Below are positions 27,977-35,614 of a stretch of DNA of 64,000 nt, in pieces. How positions within the stretch are numbered: position 1 is the first letter of the stretch; every line of letters begins with the position of its first letter. The notes under the pieces are model-generated. The model worked only from the letters and a program-made list of their open reading frames with translations. It was not told where the DNA came from and searched no databases. The position numbers and the translations under genes were made by a program. The DNA is from CAVXFS01 sp963761115 (GTDB lineage: Bacteria > Pseudomonadota > Gammaproteobacteria > Burkholderiales > Gallionellaceae), in assembly GCA_963761115.1 (NCBI GenBank), contig CAVXFS010000005.1, forward strand, positions 806,001-870,000, written 5' to 3'.

Positions 27977-28607
27977 TTGTTTTCCCCTGATAAAAATACT
28001 TTTCTTGCCTGGCAGAGTAAGCCGCGCCGTATTTTGGCGTTGACTTGATGAGCTTGTTATGTGTGGCGATCTATTTTTCGGCAGGTAGGCCATACATGAT
28101 GTTTCCGCGAACGGGACGTGAGAGAAACGTTCTCTGCAATAGGTTAGTTGAAAACGGTGCACTTCGATTCCACGGCAATAGCTGAACTGAGGTCATTATT
28201 TATACCACGAGTTGTGAGAGGATTTTATCCTTAAACCACTCGAAGAAGGAGTGACCTGCTCCCCAATTTTAGAGCAAGCCAGATTTAGTAATGTCGGCTA
28301 TTGCGTAGAAAATTGACCAAGACAAACTAGTGTAAGAAGGTCTGCTATGGCCGGATGCTGTTGAAAAACTCGTTGTTAAAACCCTCGTGGTGTTCTGAAA
28401 TTCGTGAGGCGAGAACGTTATCACCCTTTCGGGTGGCTTCGCCAGTCTGTGACAACACCCTCGCAAGTGCGCAAGCATTTGTGGCCGTTAGACGCCGATA
28501 ATCGTAGTGAACATGGAAAGATAATGGGCCTGCGTCGAATAAAGTCCTGGACATGTCTTTAGCATTCATTTGTTAGAATAAACTTCAATCCAAACTTGGA
28601 GGCCGAC
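27977..28607. other. island gap with remnant sequence
   Basis: No intact gene. A minus-strand frame at 28345-28569 (RTLFDAGPLSFHVHYDY and onward) and pieces such as GCTCCCCAATTTTAGAGC and GCTGTTGAAAAACTCG resemble ends of old insertion sequences, but no terminal repeat pair or transposase motif can be shown. Confidence 0.4.
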
Positions 28608-28811
28608 ATGTTAAGCATAGAAAATCTGACACGCACGGAGAAGTTACGCATGATGGATGTGATTTGGGATGATCTGTCGCGTGATTCGGAAACTTTCGCA
28701 TCTCCGGCATGGCATGCGCAAGCGCTAAAGGATGCTGAGCGCGCCCTTGCTGAAAACCAGACACATTTTGTTCCTTGGGATGCCGCCAAGAAGATGCTGC
28801 GCGACAGCTAG
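28608..28811 (+). CDS. addiction-module antitoxin-like protein, orphan
   Basis: A 67-residue protein of the putative addiction module component family (about 70-residue antitoxins paired with RelE/ParE toxins). It has the family layout: N-terminal helix LSIENLTRTEKLRMMDVIWD, then a charged helix and VPWDAAKKM at the end. GGAGG precedes the ATG at 28608. No toxin follows; instead a palindromic repeat and a second complete module of the same family come next, so this copy has probably lost its toxin. Confidence 0.65.
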   Translation: MLSIENLTRTEKLRMMDVIWDDLSRDSETFASPAWHAQALKDAERALAENQTHFVPWDAAKKMLRDS

Positions 28812-28836
28812 CGTAGGGCGCAATCGTTATTGCGCC
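28806..28836. repeat. GGCGCAATCGTTATTGCGCC hairpin repeat, copy 1
   Basis: GGCGCAAT, loop CGTT, ATTGCGCC within AGCTAGCGTAGGGCGCAATC and the following bases. Nearly the same 31 bases recur in the same orientation at 29439-29469, so the pair flanks the intact toxin-antitoxin module. The hairpin also overlaps the stop of the orphan antitoxin and could act as its transcript end. Confidence 0.8.
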
Positions 28837-28881
28837 AAATGAAAATATCTGGTGCAATGCGAATCAATGCAGGAGACAAAA

Positions 28882-29088
28882 ATGGGAAAACACGAAATTA
28901 TTGATATGGCACTGCAATTAAATGCGGCAGAGCGCTATGAGGTTGCAGAGAAAATCATGCAAAGCCTGGATAAGTCTGACCCTGAAATTGACAGGGTCTG
29001 GGCGGAGGAGGCATTGCACAGGGCGCGGGCGTGTGATGCGGGGCGCATGAAAACGTTTTCATTCGAGGAAGTCTTCGGCGACAAGTAA
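28882..29088 (+). CDS. type II toxin-antitoxin antitoxin (addiction module component family)
   Basis: A 68-residue antitoxin beginning MGKHEIIDMALQLNAAERYE and containing KSDPEIDRVWAEEALHRARA and FSFEEVFGD, the family's C-terminal toxin-binding pattern. AGGAGACAAAA precedes the ATG at 28882. Its stop overlaps the toxin start by one base (TAATG), so the two are coupled. The N-terminal half resembles the orphan gene just upstream. Confidence 0.85.
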   Translation: MGKHEIIDMALQLNAAERYEVAEKIMQSLDKSDPEIDRVWAEEALHRARACDAGRMKTFSFEEVFGDK

Positions 29089-29378
29089 TGCGGATTCGAT
29101 TTGCTGAAGCCGCGAATGATGAATTGAACGATGCCTGCGATTGGTTTGAGCGGCAACAATCTGGGTTGGGGGAACGTTTCAGGGGTGATGTGCGTGAGGC
29201 TACACTCCTAATTGCCAAGACACCGTTGTTGTTCCCGCTTGAGTTGGAAGACGTGCGGCGGTATGTGATGAATCGGTTTTCTTATATCTTGCGATATGTG
29301 TTGCGAGGTGATGAGGTCTGGATTTTGGCGGTTTCTCACCAACATCGTCGTCCAGATTACTGGGTAGAACGTCTCTAG
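29088..29378 (+). CDS. RelE/ParE family toxin
   Basis: A 96-residue toxin of the RelE/ParE superfamily: FAEAANDELNDACDWFERQQ, then GLGERFRGDVREATLL, the core RRYVMNRFSYILRYV and C-terminal VSHQHRRPDYWVERL. Members inhibit either mRNA translation or DNA gyrase; the ParE-like FPYxLxY-type strand (NRFSYILRY) and lack of a clear RelE catalytic set make the target open. Coupled to the antitoxin upstream. Confidence 0.88.
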   Translation: MRIRFAEAANDELNDACDWFERQQSGLGERFRGDVREATLLIAKTPLLFPLELEDVRRYVMNRFSYILRYVLRGDEVWILAVSHQHRRPDYWVERL

Positions 29379-29382
29379 CAAG

Positions 29383-29412
29383 TAGCCTGGATGAAGCGCA
29401 GCGTAATCCGGG
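29383..29412. repeat. TAGCCTGGATGAAGCG-type repeat, copy 2
   Basis: TAGCCTGGATGAAGCGCAGC followed by GTAATCCGGG, directly after the toxin stop. Related to the copy at 27428-27457. Confidence 0.75.
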
Positions 29413-29438
29413 ACCACTGCTTCATTTCAAATATTTGT

Positions 29439-29469
29439 AGCTAGCGTAGAGCACAATCGTTATTGCGCC
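29439..29469. repeat. GCGCAATCGTTATTGCGCC hairpin repeat, copy 2
   Basis: AGCTAGCGTAGAGCACAATC and onward to TTATTGCGCC, with two differences from the copy at 28806-28836. The substitution in the left arm (GGCGCAAT to AGCACAAT) weakens the hairpin. It closes the toxin-antitoxin module on the right. Confidence 0.78.
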
Positions 29470-29476
29470 GATTCAT

Positions 29477-29668
29477 TTATGCAACCAACAGATCTTCAAC
29501 CTTGCGGATGTAAGGCACTTCCCCTGATTCCAGATCGCCCAGCAAGTCCTTCAGGTTTTCGGCAAGCTCTTCTTTTTGCGTTCCTTGGGTTTGATAGTCC
29601 GGGTATTCATTCAGGAAGCCGATAAAAAACTCGCCGTCCTTCCAATAGGTGAATTTTACTGTTCGCAT
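29477..29668 (-). CDS. HicB-type antitoxin, apparently orphan
   Basis: A 63-residue protein with the HicB partial RNase H fold: FTYWKDGEFFIGFLNEYPDY, then QGTQKEELAENLKDLLGDLE. AGGAGACCGATT precedes the ATG at 29668. Members bind HicA mRNA-cleaving toxins. No HicA-like frame (about 60 residues with a double-stranded-RNA-binding fold and catalytic His) is visible on either side, so it is either solitary or its partner was lost. Confidence 0.75.
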   Translation of the reverse strand: MRTVKFTYWKDGEFFIGFLNEYPDYQTQGTQKEELAENLKDLLGDLESGEVPYIRKVEDLLVA

Positions 29669-29719
29669 AATCGGTCTCCTTAATGGTGGCAATATTATGC
29701 GTTTTTTCGTTAGAAGCAA

Positions 29720-29991
29720 AACGTGAATTTAAGGGGCGAGGCAGAATTTAAGGGGTCGAGTCCGGATTAAATTCGCGAGTCAAAACATCTGTTCAATCCA
29801 CTTTGATTATTGGCAACCTGGCATTACGCCTTATACAAAAAAACTCTTTTGTTGTAAAAATGCAACCGTAAAAATGCCCTATAGTTTCGTATAGTGCTGC
29901 AATGAATTTACGCATTGATAACGTCTTGACAACGCCTTAACGCCTGCTTCATAAAGCCTTCACGCCACCTGTTTTGGCGAATGGAGGCAAC
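29720..29991. other. gap upstream of rep: candidate replication origin/regulatory region
   Basis: AT-rich DNA with two direct copies of GTAAAAATGC (29854-29863 and 29868-29877), a partial repeat of TATAGT (TATAGTTTCGTATAGTG) and CTTGACAACG. Such clusters occur at replication origins and rep promoters, and the rep gene starts at 29992. No nicking site can be named from the sequence. Confidence 0.3.
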
Positions 29992-31353
29992 ATGTTTTCA
30001 CCTCACGATAAGCGACACAAAAAGGACACGCCTGACACGGAATCGCCCGCAGCCGCGCGACCGCCCGCCCGTACGCGCGCGCAGCGCGTGGCGGACGGAC
30101 GGGCGCGCGGCGAGGACGTTCAGGGTACGCCGCCCAGTAACACAGTACCCGGAAATTACAATCCGGAAACTTTCATGGCGCTTCGCTATGGAATAGATAG
30201 CCTGTATGTGTCCTATCCCGGCGTGCTTTCCGAGGACTGGGATCACAAGTTGTCCGATCTGAAAGACCTGGCTCAATCGGACAACGAAATCGAACAAGCC
30301 TTGGCGCAGGTGGTGATCGGTGATCATATTTTCGAAGTTCGCGACAGAGGGCGAGGCAAATTTGCTTATGTGCTGGTGGATAACTGCTACCACATGCAAG
30401 CCAGCAATAAAAATTCCAAGGCTTTACCATTGGCCTACGTGCAGATTTCCAGCGAATACCTTGCCTCTGTCGGAGTTGAACAGGCCGAACAATCGCTGCG
30501 CTATATCGTCAACACGCTGGGGCTGGTGAACGAACCCGCCAACATCAGCCGGGTTGACCTGTTCGTGGATTTCACTGCCGACTTGCGCATGGATACTTTC
30601 AATCCGTTGCGGGATTGGGTCACCCGCACGCAAAGCATTGATCTGCATTATCGCTACAAGCAATTCTCCGGCTGGAGTTTCGGCATGGGCGGCAACATCG
30701 GTGCACGCCTCTACGACAAACGACTGGAGATCGAAAAGAAGTCGCGCAAGTATTACCTCTTTGAATTGTGGCTGGCCGCCGGCTGGGACACGTCCAGGCA
30801 AGTCTGGCGCATGGAATTCGAGGCGAAGCGTGAAGTGCTGAAAGAATTTGGTATTCGTAAACTGGATAACCTGCTGCAACTGCAAACCGCACTATGGATT
30901 TATCTCACCCAGGACTGGCTGCGCCTTGCCGTGCCAGCGCCAAGCGACAGGAATCAATCACGCTGGCCGACCCATCCGCTGTGGGATCAGATCTGCCAGG
31001 TATTCGATCAGGGCATCGAACAGCCAACGCTGCAGCGGTTCACGCCGGCGCGCTTGCCGACCGATGAGCGCCTGTTCGTGCATGGGCTGGGCGGGCTGAC
31101 TTCGTTCATGGCTGCGCGCGGCATCGAGGATATCGGCGAAGGCTTTGGTGAGTATATCCATCAGGCGACGGAATTTCACAATGCGCGCTCCGGCCTGAAA
31201 AAGATGGGACTGGAGCTATATGTCGGCTACAAGGTGAGAGGCAAGAATCGCCGCTACAACACCAAAAACAACCGCCAGAACCTGCCGAGTGACAAGCTGG
31301 CGGTCGCGGATACAGGCCGACGCCTATCAACAGGCCAAGGATGGGGACGATGA
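29992..31353 (+). CDS. Rep_trans-type replication initiation factor
   Basis: A 453-residue protein whose core fits the replication initiation factor family (Rep_trans, as in CTXphi RstA and many integrative elements), which starts rolling-circle replication. Visible elements: N-terminal basic/Pro-rich tail, GIDSLYVSYPG, SRVDLFVDFTAD (a metal-site-like Asp strand), GARLYDKRLEIEKKS with the Tyr-containing active-site region, and WRMEFEAKREVLKEFGI. GGAGGCAAC precedes the ATG at 29992, which settles the start. It is followed by an AlpA regulator and the island end. The frame is intact, unlike the integrase. The family call is from motif pattern, so moderately certain. Confidence 0.78.
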   Translation: MFSPHDKRHKKDTPDTESPAAARPPARTRAQRVADGRARGEDVQGTPPSNTVPGNYNPETFMALRYGIDSLYVSYPGVLSEDWDHKLSDLKDLAQSDNEIEQALAQVVIGDHIFEVRDRGRGKFAYVLVDNCYHMQASNKNSKALPLAYVQISSEYLASVGVEQAEQSLRYIVNTLGLVNEPANISRVDLFVDFTADLRMDTFNPLRDWVTRTQSIDLHYRYKQFSGWSFGMGGNIGARLYDKRLEIEKKSRKYYLFELWLAAGWDTSRQVWRMEFEAKREVLKEFGIRKLDNLLQLQTALWIYLTQDWLRLAVPAPSDRNQSRWPTHPLWDQICQVFDQGIEQPTLQRFTPARLPTDERLFVHGLGGLTSFMAARGIEDIGEGFGEYIHQATEFHNARSGLKKMGLELYVGYKVRGKNRRYNTKNNRQNLPSDKLAVADTGRRLSTGQGWGR

Positions 31354-31383
31354 ATGAGTGCGGCTACAACGACCAGGAAGTAA

Positions 31384-31626
31384 ATGATGCAATCTGATTT
31401 ACTACAAAGCGCACCCGCGCCTGTTCAACAACCCCAGGTTGTTGACTACCTCATCCCACGCAAGACCGTTGAAAAATTGTCCGGCCTGAGCAGGGCAACA
31501 ATCTACCGCTTGATCAAATCCGGAAAATTTCCGCGCCCATTATCCATCGGTACCGGCGCAGTGCGCTGGCGGCAATCCGACGTGATTGCCTGGCAACAGT
31601 CGCTTAGCCCAAGTTCCGGCGGCTGA
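31384..31626 (+). CDS. AlpA-family HTH regulator (excisionase-like)
   Basis: An 80-residue MerR-like winged-helix protein: LIPRKTVEKLSGLSRATIYR, then LIKSGKFPRPLSIGTGAVRW and SDVIAWQQS, the complete AlpA pattern. AlpA proteins act as prophage and island regulators or excisionases. AGGAAGTAA precedes the ATG pair. Lying 31 bases after rep and about 245 bases before attR, it belongs to the recombination/replication module of the island. Stop at 31626. Confidence 0.92.
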   Translation: MMQSDLLQSAPAPVQQPQVVDYLIPRKTVEKLSGLSRATIYRLIKSGKFPRPLSIGTGAVRWRQSDVIAWQQSLSPSSGG

Positions 31627-31871
31627 GAATTGCGGGCAGGCAAACTGGATTGGAGCAACTGGCTCAAGGACGCCGGAAAGCAGGGCAGGATTGGCACGCC
31701 TTGGATATAATGGCGGACAGCTTGCAAGGATGCCGCATTCCGGGATTACGCGATAATAGCTTGCTAAGATCCGGACCTACATGTCATTTGTTGGTATATT
31801 TGTTGGTATATTCTGAAATCAATAAACGTGAAACAAGCAACGGCGCTGCTTCCCGGCGACTTTTCGACGGA
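31627..31871. other. gap between alpA and attR
   Basis: No convincing gene. Contains the duplicated phrase TTGGTATATT (31791-31810 region, TTTGTTGGTATATTTGTTGG) and mixed remnants. This is the right terminal region of the island. Confidence 0.4.
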
Positions 31872-31893
31872 CACAGCTCCGCCAGAACACGTT
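31872..31893. other. attR: right island attachment site
   Basis: CACAGCTCCGCCAGAACACG plus TT repeats the tRNA-Ser 3' end and following bases, lacking one T of CTTCC. The next bases also stay similar to those after attL (ATAGTTTCAGGTA versus ATAGTCTCAGGTA). Core genes resume at 31984. Confidence 0.85.
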
Positions 31894-31983
31894 TTTATAT
31901 AGTTTCAGGTACCGTAGCCTCTTGTCCCGGCCGGGACAGTAAAAAGCAGGAACATCCCTGCCACCCAGTGAAAAGTTGATCGA

Positions 31984-32757
31984 ATGCCCGAGCCAGCCCA
32001 AATCGGAATGAATGCGGGAAATGCAATGAATACCTGGCGGTTGGCACCCAAGCCCCTGCATCTTTCTGCCGGCGAGCTGCACCTGTGGCGGGCAGATACG
32101 ATGGCATTTTCAATGCATGAAAAGATGCTGACAGCCCTGCTGTCGAAAGCGGAGCTTGAGAAGGCCGACCGCTTCATGCAAAGAGCTGATCGCAGCCGCA
32201 GCATCCTGGCGCGCGCGGTATTGCGCGACATCCTCGGCCGCTACATGGATCTGGATCCGCGCAGCCTGAAGTTCCAGGTTGCCGACCATGGCAAGCCCAT
32301 GCTCGACCCGGGCGTGTACGCCGATGCACCGCACTTCAGCGTTTCCCATTCCGGCAAGACCGTGCTGTTTGCCTTTGCTCGTGGGCACGATGTGGGCGTG
32401 GACGTGGAAGCGATCCGCAGCAATCTGGATGTGAATGAAATTGCGCAACGCTTCTTCGCGCAGAGCGAGATCGACGCATTGATGGCGCTGCCAGAGGAAT
32501 CCCGCCTGCCTGCATTTTTTGACGGATGGACCAGAAAAGAGGCTTATCTGAAGGGCAGGGCCGAAGGAGTGGCATCCGGATTGAGCCGGTTTGCGGTGAC
32601 CCTGACGCCCGGCAAACCTGCATGTTTGCTCGGCGATGAGCGTTATCCGGAGGAAGTGGCATCGTGGTGCCTGCATGATGTTCAGCTGGGCTCGGGCTAT
32701 GCAGCCGCAGCCGCTGTCCGTTGCCAGGGTATGCTCACACGTTACTGGATCTGGTAA
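31984..32757 (+). CDS. 4'-phosphopantetheinyl transferase superfamily protein
   Basis: A Sfp/HetI-type enzyme of about 257 residues that transfers the phosphopantetheine arm from CoA to a carrier-protein serine. It has the two core motifs VGVDVEAIRSN (Mg-binding Asp/Glu) and FFDGWTRKEAYLKGRAEG (W-x-x-K-E-A), plus HFSVSHSGKTVLFA. Alternative starts at 32008 and 32026 exist; the true N-terminus probably begins near WRLAPKPLHL. No polyketide or nonribosomal synthase is nearby. First core gene to the right of the island. Confidence 0.9.
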   Translation: MPEPAQIGMNAGNAMNTWRLAPKPLHLSAGELHLWRADTMAFSMHEKMLTALLSKAELEKADRFMQRADRSRSILARAVLRDILGRYMDLDPRSLKFQVADHGKPMLDPGVYADAPHFSVSHSGKTVLFAFARGHDVGVDVEAIRSNLDVNEIAQRFFAQSEIDALMALPEESRLPAFFDGWTRKEAYLKGRAEGVASGLSRFAVTLTPGKPACLLGDERYPEEVASWCLHDVQLGSGYAAAAAVRCQGMLTRYWIW

Positions 32758-32892
32758 GCGCCTCGGCTGCCGTCCCGGATCGTTGCAATCCTGCCGACTC
32801 TGGCTGGCGGATATACTCCGTTGAAGTTTGGTAGAATGTTCCATCTGGTGCGAAATTTGTTGCAAAGCAGGAGACCTGGTTGAAGCCGACAT

Positions 32893-33477
32893 ATGGGTAA
32901 AGCAATCAAACTATTTCAGGTATTGGCCATGGCAGCAAGCCTGTCGATGGTTGCCGCCAAGGCGATGGCGGTGGATCTTATCGACGGGCTGCAGGCATAC
33001 CATGAAGGCAACTATGTTTTCGCACTGGATATCTTCAAGGAACTTTCGCTGAATGGTGATGCAGCCGCCCAATTCTGGGTTGGGGAGATGTATGCCAATG
33101 GTCAGGGGGTCCAGCAGGACCTCAAGCAGGCTTTCAATTGGTTTCTGAGGGCAGCTTCACTAGATGAGCCGCGGGCTCAATATGCCGTTGCGGAGGCCTA
33201 TGACCTGGGTCGAGGCGTCGCCCAGAATGGCAAACGCGCCGCATCCTGGTATCTGACCGCGGCCGAACACGGCAATGCCCGGGCGGCGTATGCGATCGGT
33301 TTGAGATATGCCAAGGGAATCGACATGCCAATGGACCTGGTGCAGGCGTACAAGTGGTTTACCCAGGCAGGCGATATCGGTGCCGGAAGCAAGGCTTGGG
33401 TCGAACAGAAAATGACGCCTTCCCAACTGGAGAAAGCCAGGGCGCTGGAACAGGAATGGCTGGAAAGATACCAGTGA
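32893..33477 (+). CDS. Sel1-repeat exported protein (short)
   Basis: A 194-residue protein with a signal peptide (VLAMAASLSMVAAKAMA) and three to four Sel1-like repeats of 36 residues (AAAQFWVGEMYANGQGVQQD, RAQYAVAEAYDLGRGVAQN, ARAAYAIGLRYAKGIDMPMD), closing with a capping helix. Sel1 solenoids mediate protein-protein contacts. The C-terminal MTPSQLEKARALEQEWLERY matches the end of the larger neighbour, so the two are paralogues. Expected to be periplasmic. Confidence 0.9.
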   Translation: MGKAIKLFQVLAMAASLSMVAAKAMAVDLIDGLQAYHEGNYVFALDIFKELSLNGDAAAQFWVGEMYANGQGVQQDLKQAFNWFLRAASLDEPRAQYAVAEAYDLGRGVAQNGKRAASWYLTAAEHGNARAAYAIGLRYAKGIDMPMDLVQAYKWFTQAGDIGAGSKAWVEQKMTPSQLEKARALEQEWLERYQ

Positions 33478-33590
33478 ATGGGATTCCGCTATATGGTGCC
33501 GTAATCATGGTTAACTTCGCAAGCAATGAAGTTCCGTCTTGACAGGATCGGGAGCGCACTGCGAATGATCGGCCAGCAGATGGATCCGAC

Positions 33591-35378
33591 ATGAAACCCT
33601 CATATAAATCCGCTTTGCTCAGATCGCTTTGGGCGCTGGTATTGTTTGCGTTCTGCTCGGCAGCGCAGGCGGATATGCAGCAGGGTGTCACCGCATACAA
33701 CCAGGGCGATTTCAAAAGCGCCCTGGAACAGTTCTCTGTGCTGGCAAAAAATGGTGACCAGGAAGCACAGTTCCTTGTGGGCGTGATGTATTACACGGGT
33801 CAGGGAGTGACGAAGGATGCGGGCGCGGCAGCTACCTGGTATCGCAAGGCGGCTGAGCAGGGGTACATGCAGGCACAGCATAATCTTGGCGTGATGTACG
33901 AGATGGGCGAAGGCGTTACCCAGGACTATCAGGCGGCAATCGGCTGGTATCGCAAGGCGGCTGAGCAGGGATATGTGCAATCGCAGAACAGTCTGGGAGT
34001 ACTGTATAGCCAGGGATTGGGCGTGCCAAAGGATTATGCCCAGGCAGCAGAGTGGTATCGCAAGGCAGCGCTGCTCGGATATGCCGATTCACAGCGCAAT
34101 CTTGGTTTGCTTTACAACCTGGGATATGGCGTGGCGAAGGATTATGCCCAGGCAGCAGAGTGGTATCGCAAGGCAGCCCGGCAGGGGGACGCGGAGGCAC
34201 AGAACAATCTTGGCGTTCTTTATGATACCGGAGAGGGCGTACCTCGTGACTACGAGCAGGCTGCAGAGTGGTATCGCATGGCGGCAGAGCAGGGCTATGC
34301 CAGCGCGCAGAACAATCTTGGCGTGATGTATCGCAAGGGCCGCGGCGTGGCGAAGGATTATGGCCAGGCAGCGGAATGGTACCGCAAGGCAGCAATACAG
34401 GGGAATGCCGAAGCGGGGCACAATCTGGGCCTGTTGCTGGAAATGTCGCATGCTTCAGGCAGCGGCTATGGTACGGCGATAGAATGGTACCGCAAGGCGG
34501 CCGAACTGGACGGAAACGTCGAGGCGGAAAACAATCTGGGTGTGATGTACCAGCTTGGGCATGGCGTCGAGCAGGATTTCAAGCAGGCAGCGGAATGGTT
34601 TCGCAAGGCGGCCGAGCACGGCTATGCAAAATCGCAGCTTAACCTGGGATTTATGTATTACAAGGGACAGGGTGTCGAAAAAAGCGACAGCGAGGCTGCA
34701 GCGTGGTATCGCAAGGCGGCGGAACAGGGCGATGCGGATGCGCAGTTCGATCTTGCGATGATGTATAGCCAGGGCCGGGGGGTCGAGCAGGACTACAAGC
34801 AGGCGGCGGAGTGGTTTCGCAAGGCGGCCGAGCAGGGGCAAGTCGAGGCGCAAAACAGTCTCGCTGTCCTGTATCGCCAGGGACTGGGTGTCGAGAAAGA
34901 CGACAAGCAGGCGGCCAACTGGTTTTTCAAGTCGGCCAGACAGGAAGGGGCGGAAGCACAATTCAATATTGGCCAGTTGTACGAATCGGGACAGATTCTG
35001 AAACAGGATGACCAGGCGGCAGCGGCCTGGTATCGCAAGGCTGCCGAGCAGGGATTTGCCAAAGCGCAAACCAGTTTGGCCGGGATGTATATGCATGGAC
35101 GCGGCGTTGAACAGGATGAAGGTGTGGCCGTGTCCTGGTATCTGAAGGCGGCGGAGCAGGGCGATGCGGTGGCGCAATACAATCTTGGCTTGATCTATGA
35201 GGCTGGCGATGTGGTTCCCGAGGATCTGGTGCAGGCGGACAAATGGTTCAACCTTGCGGTTCTGGGCGGAGAAGACAGTGCCCAGATAGGTCTTTATGCG
35301 CTGGAAGAAAAGATGTCGCCGGATGATATCAGGCAGTCGCTGACGATGGTGCAGGAATGGCTGGATGTTCACAAGTAA
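33591..35378 (+). CDS. large Sel1-repeat exported protein
   Basis: 595 residues: signal peptide (LWALVLFAFCSAAQA), then about fifteen Sel1-like repeats of 36 residues with the pattern QAAEWYRKAAEQG, AQNNLGVMY, GVxxD, and the same MSPDDIRQSL-type C-terminal cap as the smaller neighbour. The repeats are similar at DNA level too (GAGTGGTATCGCAAGGC recurs), implying recent internal expansion. Such solenoids act as scaffolds, often in envelope or host-interaction systems; partner unknown. It begins 113 bases after the short paralogue. The frame is intact despite repetitiveness. Confidence 0.92.
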   Translation: MKPSYKSALLRSLWALVLFAFCSAAQADMQQGVTAYNQGDFKSALEQFSVLAKNGDQEAQFLVGVMYYTGQGVTKDAGAAATWYRKAAEQGYMQAQHNLGVMYEMGEGVTQDYQAAIGWYRKAAEQGYVQSQNSLGVLYSQGLGVPKDYAQAAEWYRKAALLGYADSQRNLGLLYNLGYGVAKDYAQAAEWYRKAARQGDAEAQNNLGVLYDTGEGVPRDYEQAAEWYRMAAEQGYASAQNNLGVMYRKGRGVAKDYGQAAEWYRKAAIQGNAEAGHNLGLLLEMSHASGSGYGTAIEWYRKAAELDGNVEAENNLGVMYQLGHGVEQDFKQAAEWFRKAAEHGYAKSQLNLGFMYYKGQGVEKSDSEAAAWYRKAAEQGDADAQFDLAMMYSQGRGVEQDYKQAAEWFRKAAEQGQVEAQNSLAVLYRQGLGVEKDDKQAANWFFKSARQEGAEAQFNIGQLYESGQILKQDDQAAAAWYRKAAEQGFAKAQTSLAGMYMHGRGVEQDEGVAVSWYLKAAEQGDAVAQYNLGLIYEAGDVVPEDLVQADKWFNLAVLGGEDSAQIGLYALEEKMSPDDIRQSLTMVQEWLDVHK

Positions 35379-35536
35379 CGAGTGTGATTCGATCTGCAAC
35401 TGATAGTCGTGCAATGTCATGTTGTCCGTCATTGAGAATTTCCGTCACGGCTACAGTTATCTAACTCCCCGCTAATTGTTGGTCGCTATCTTTACAACCA
35501 CGCGAACATGCGCGTGACTTGCAAGGAACGATCATC

Positions 35537-35614
35537 ATGAAACAAAAATCCATTCTGCTGGTACCGGGCATACTTTCGGCGACTGCTGTTGAACTATCAC
35601 GGGAGTACACCTGA
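35537..35614 (+). CDS. 25-residue peptide abutting the COG4705 gene
   Basis: AAGGAACGATCATC precedes an ATG encoding MKQKSILLVPGILSATAVEL and ending REYT. Its stop TGA touches the ATG of the next gene (TGAATG), so translation could be coupled. It may be a leader peptide or the leftover start of a lost gene. No homologue recognised. Confidence 0.35.
   Translation: MKQKSILLVPGILSATAVELSREYT

Larger units (their letters stand above)
20370..31893. mobile_element. tRNA-Ser-integrated genomic island, about 11.5 kb
   Basis: Bounded by direct repeats attL and attR derived from the tRNA-Ser 3' end. Contents from left to right: truncated tyrosine integrase, decayed unknown genes, an IS4-type element, truncated LuxR regulator plus hydrolase, unknown gene, toxin-antitoxin genes, orphan HicB, Rep_trans replication initiator, AlpA regulator. 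The left half is visibly more AT-rich than the flanks. Core genes stand on both outer sides (Bax-inhibitor-1/tRNA on the left, phosphopantetheinyl transferase on the right). With a truncated integrase it is probably immobile without help. Confidence 0.85.

Noticed and set aside
34000..35200. CRISPR-like direct repeats
   Set aside because: The repeats are coding Sel1 units in frame with no unique spacers; the TPR repeats near 52 kb are likewise coding. No CRISPR array or cas gene was seen.
34455..35432. 325-residue minus-strand open frame opposite the Sel1 gene
   Set aside because: Its periodicity comes from the Sel1 repeats read antisense.
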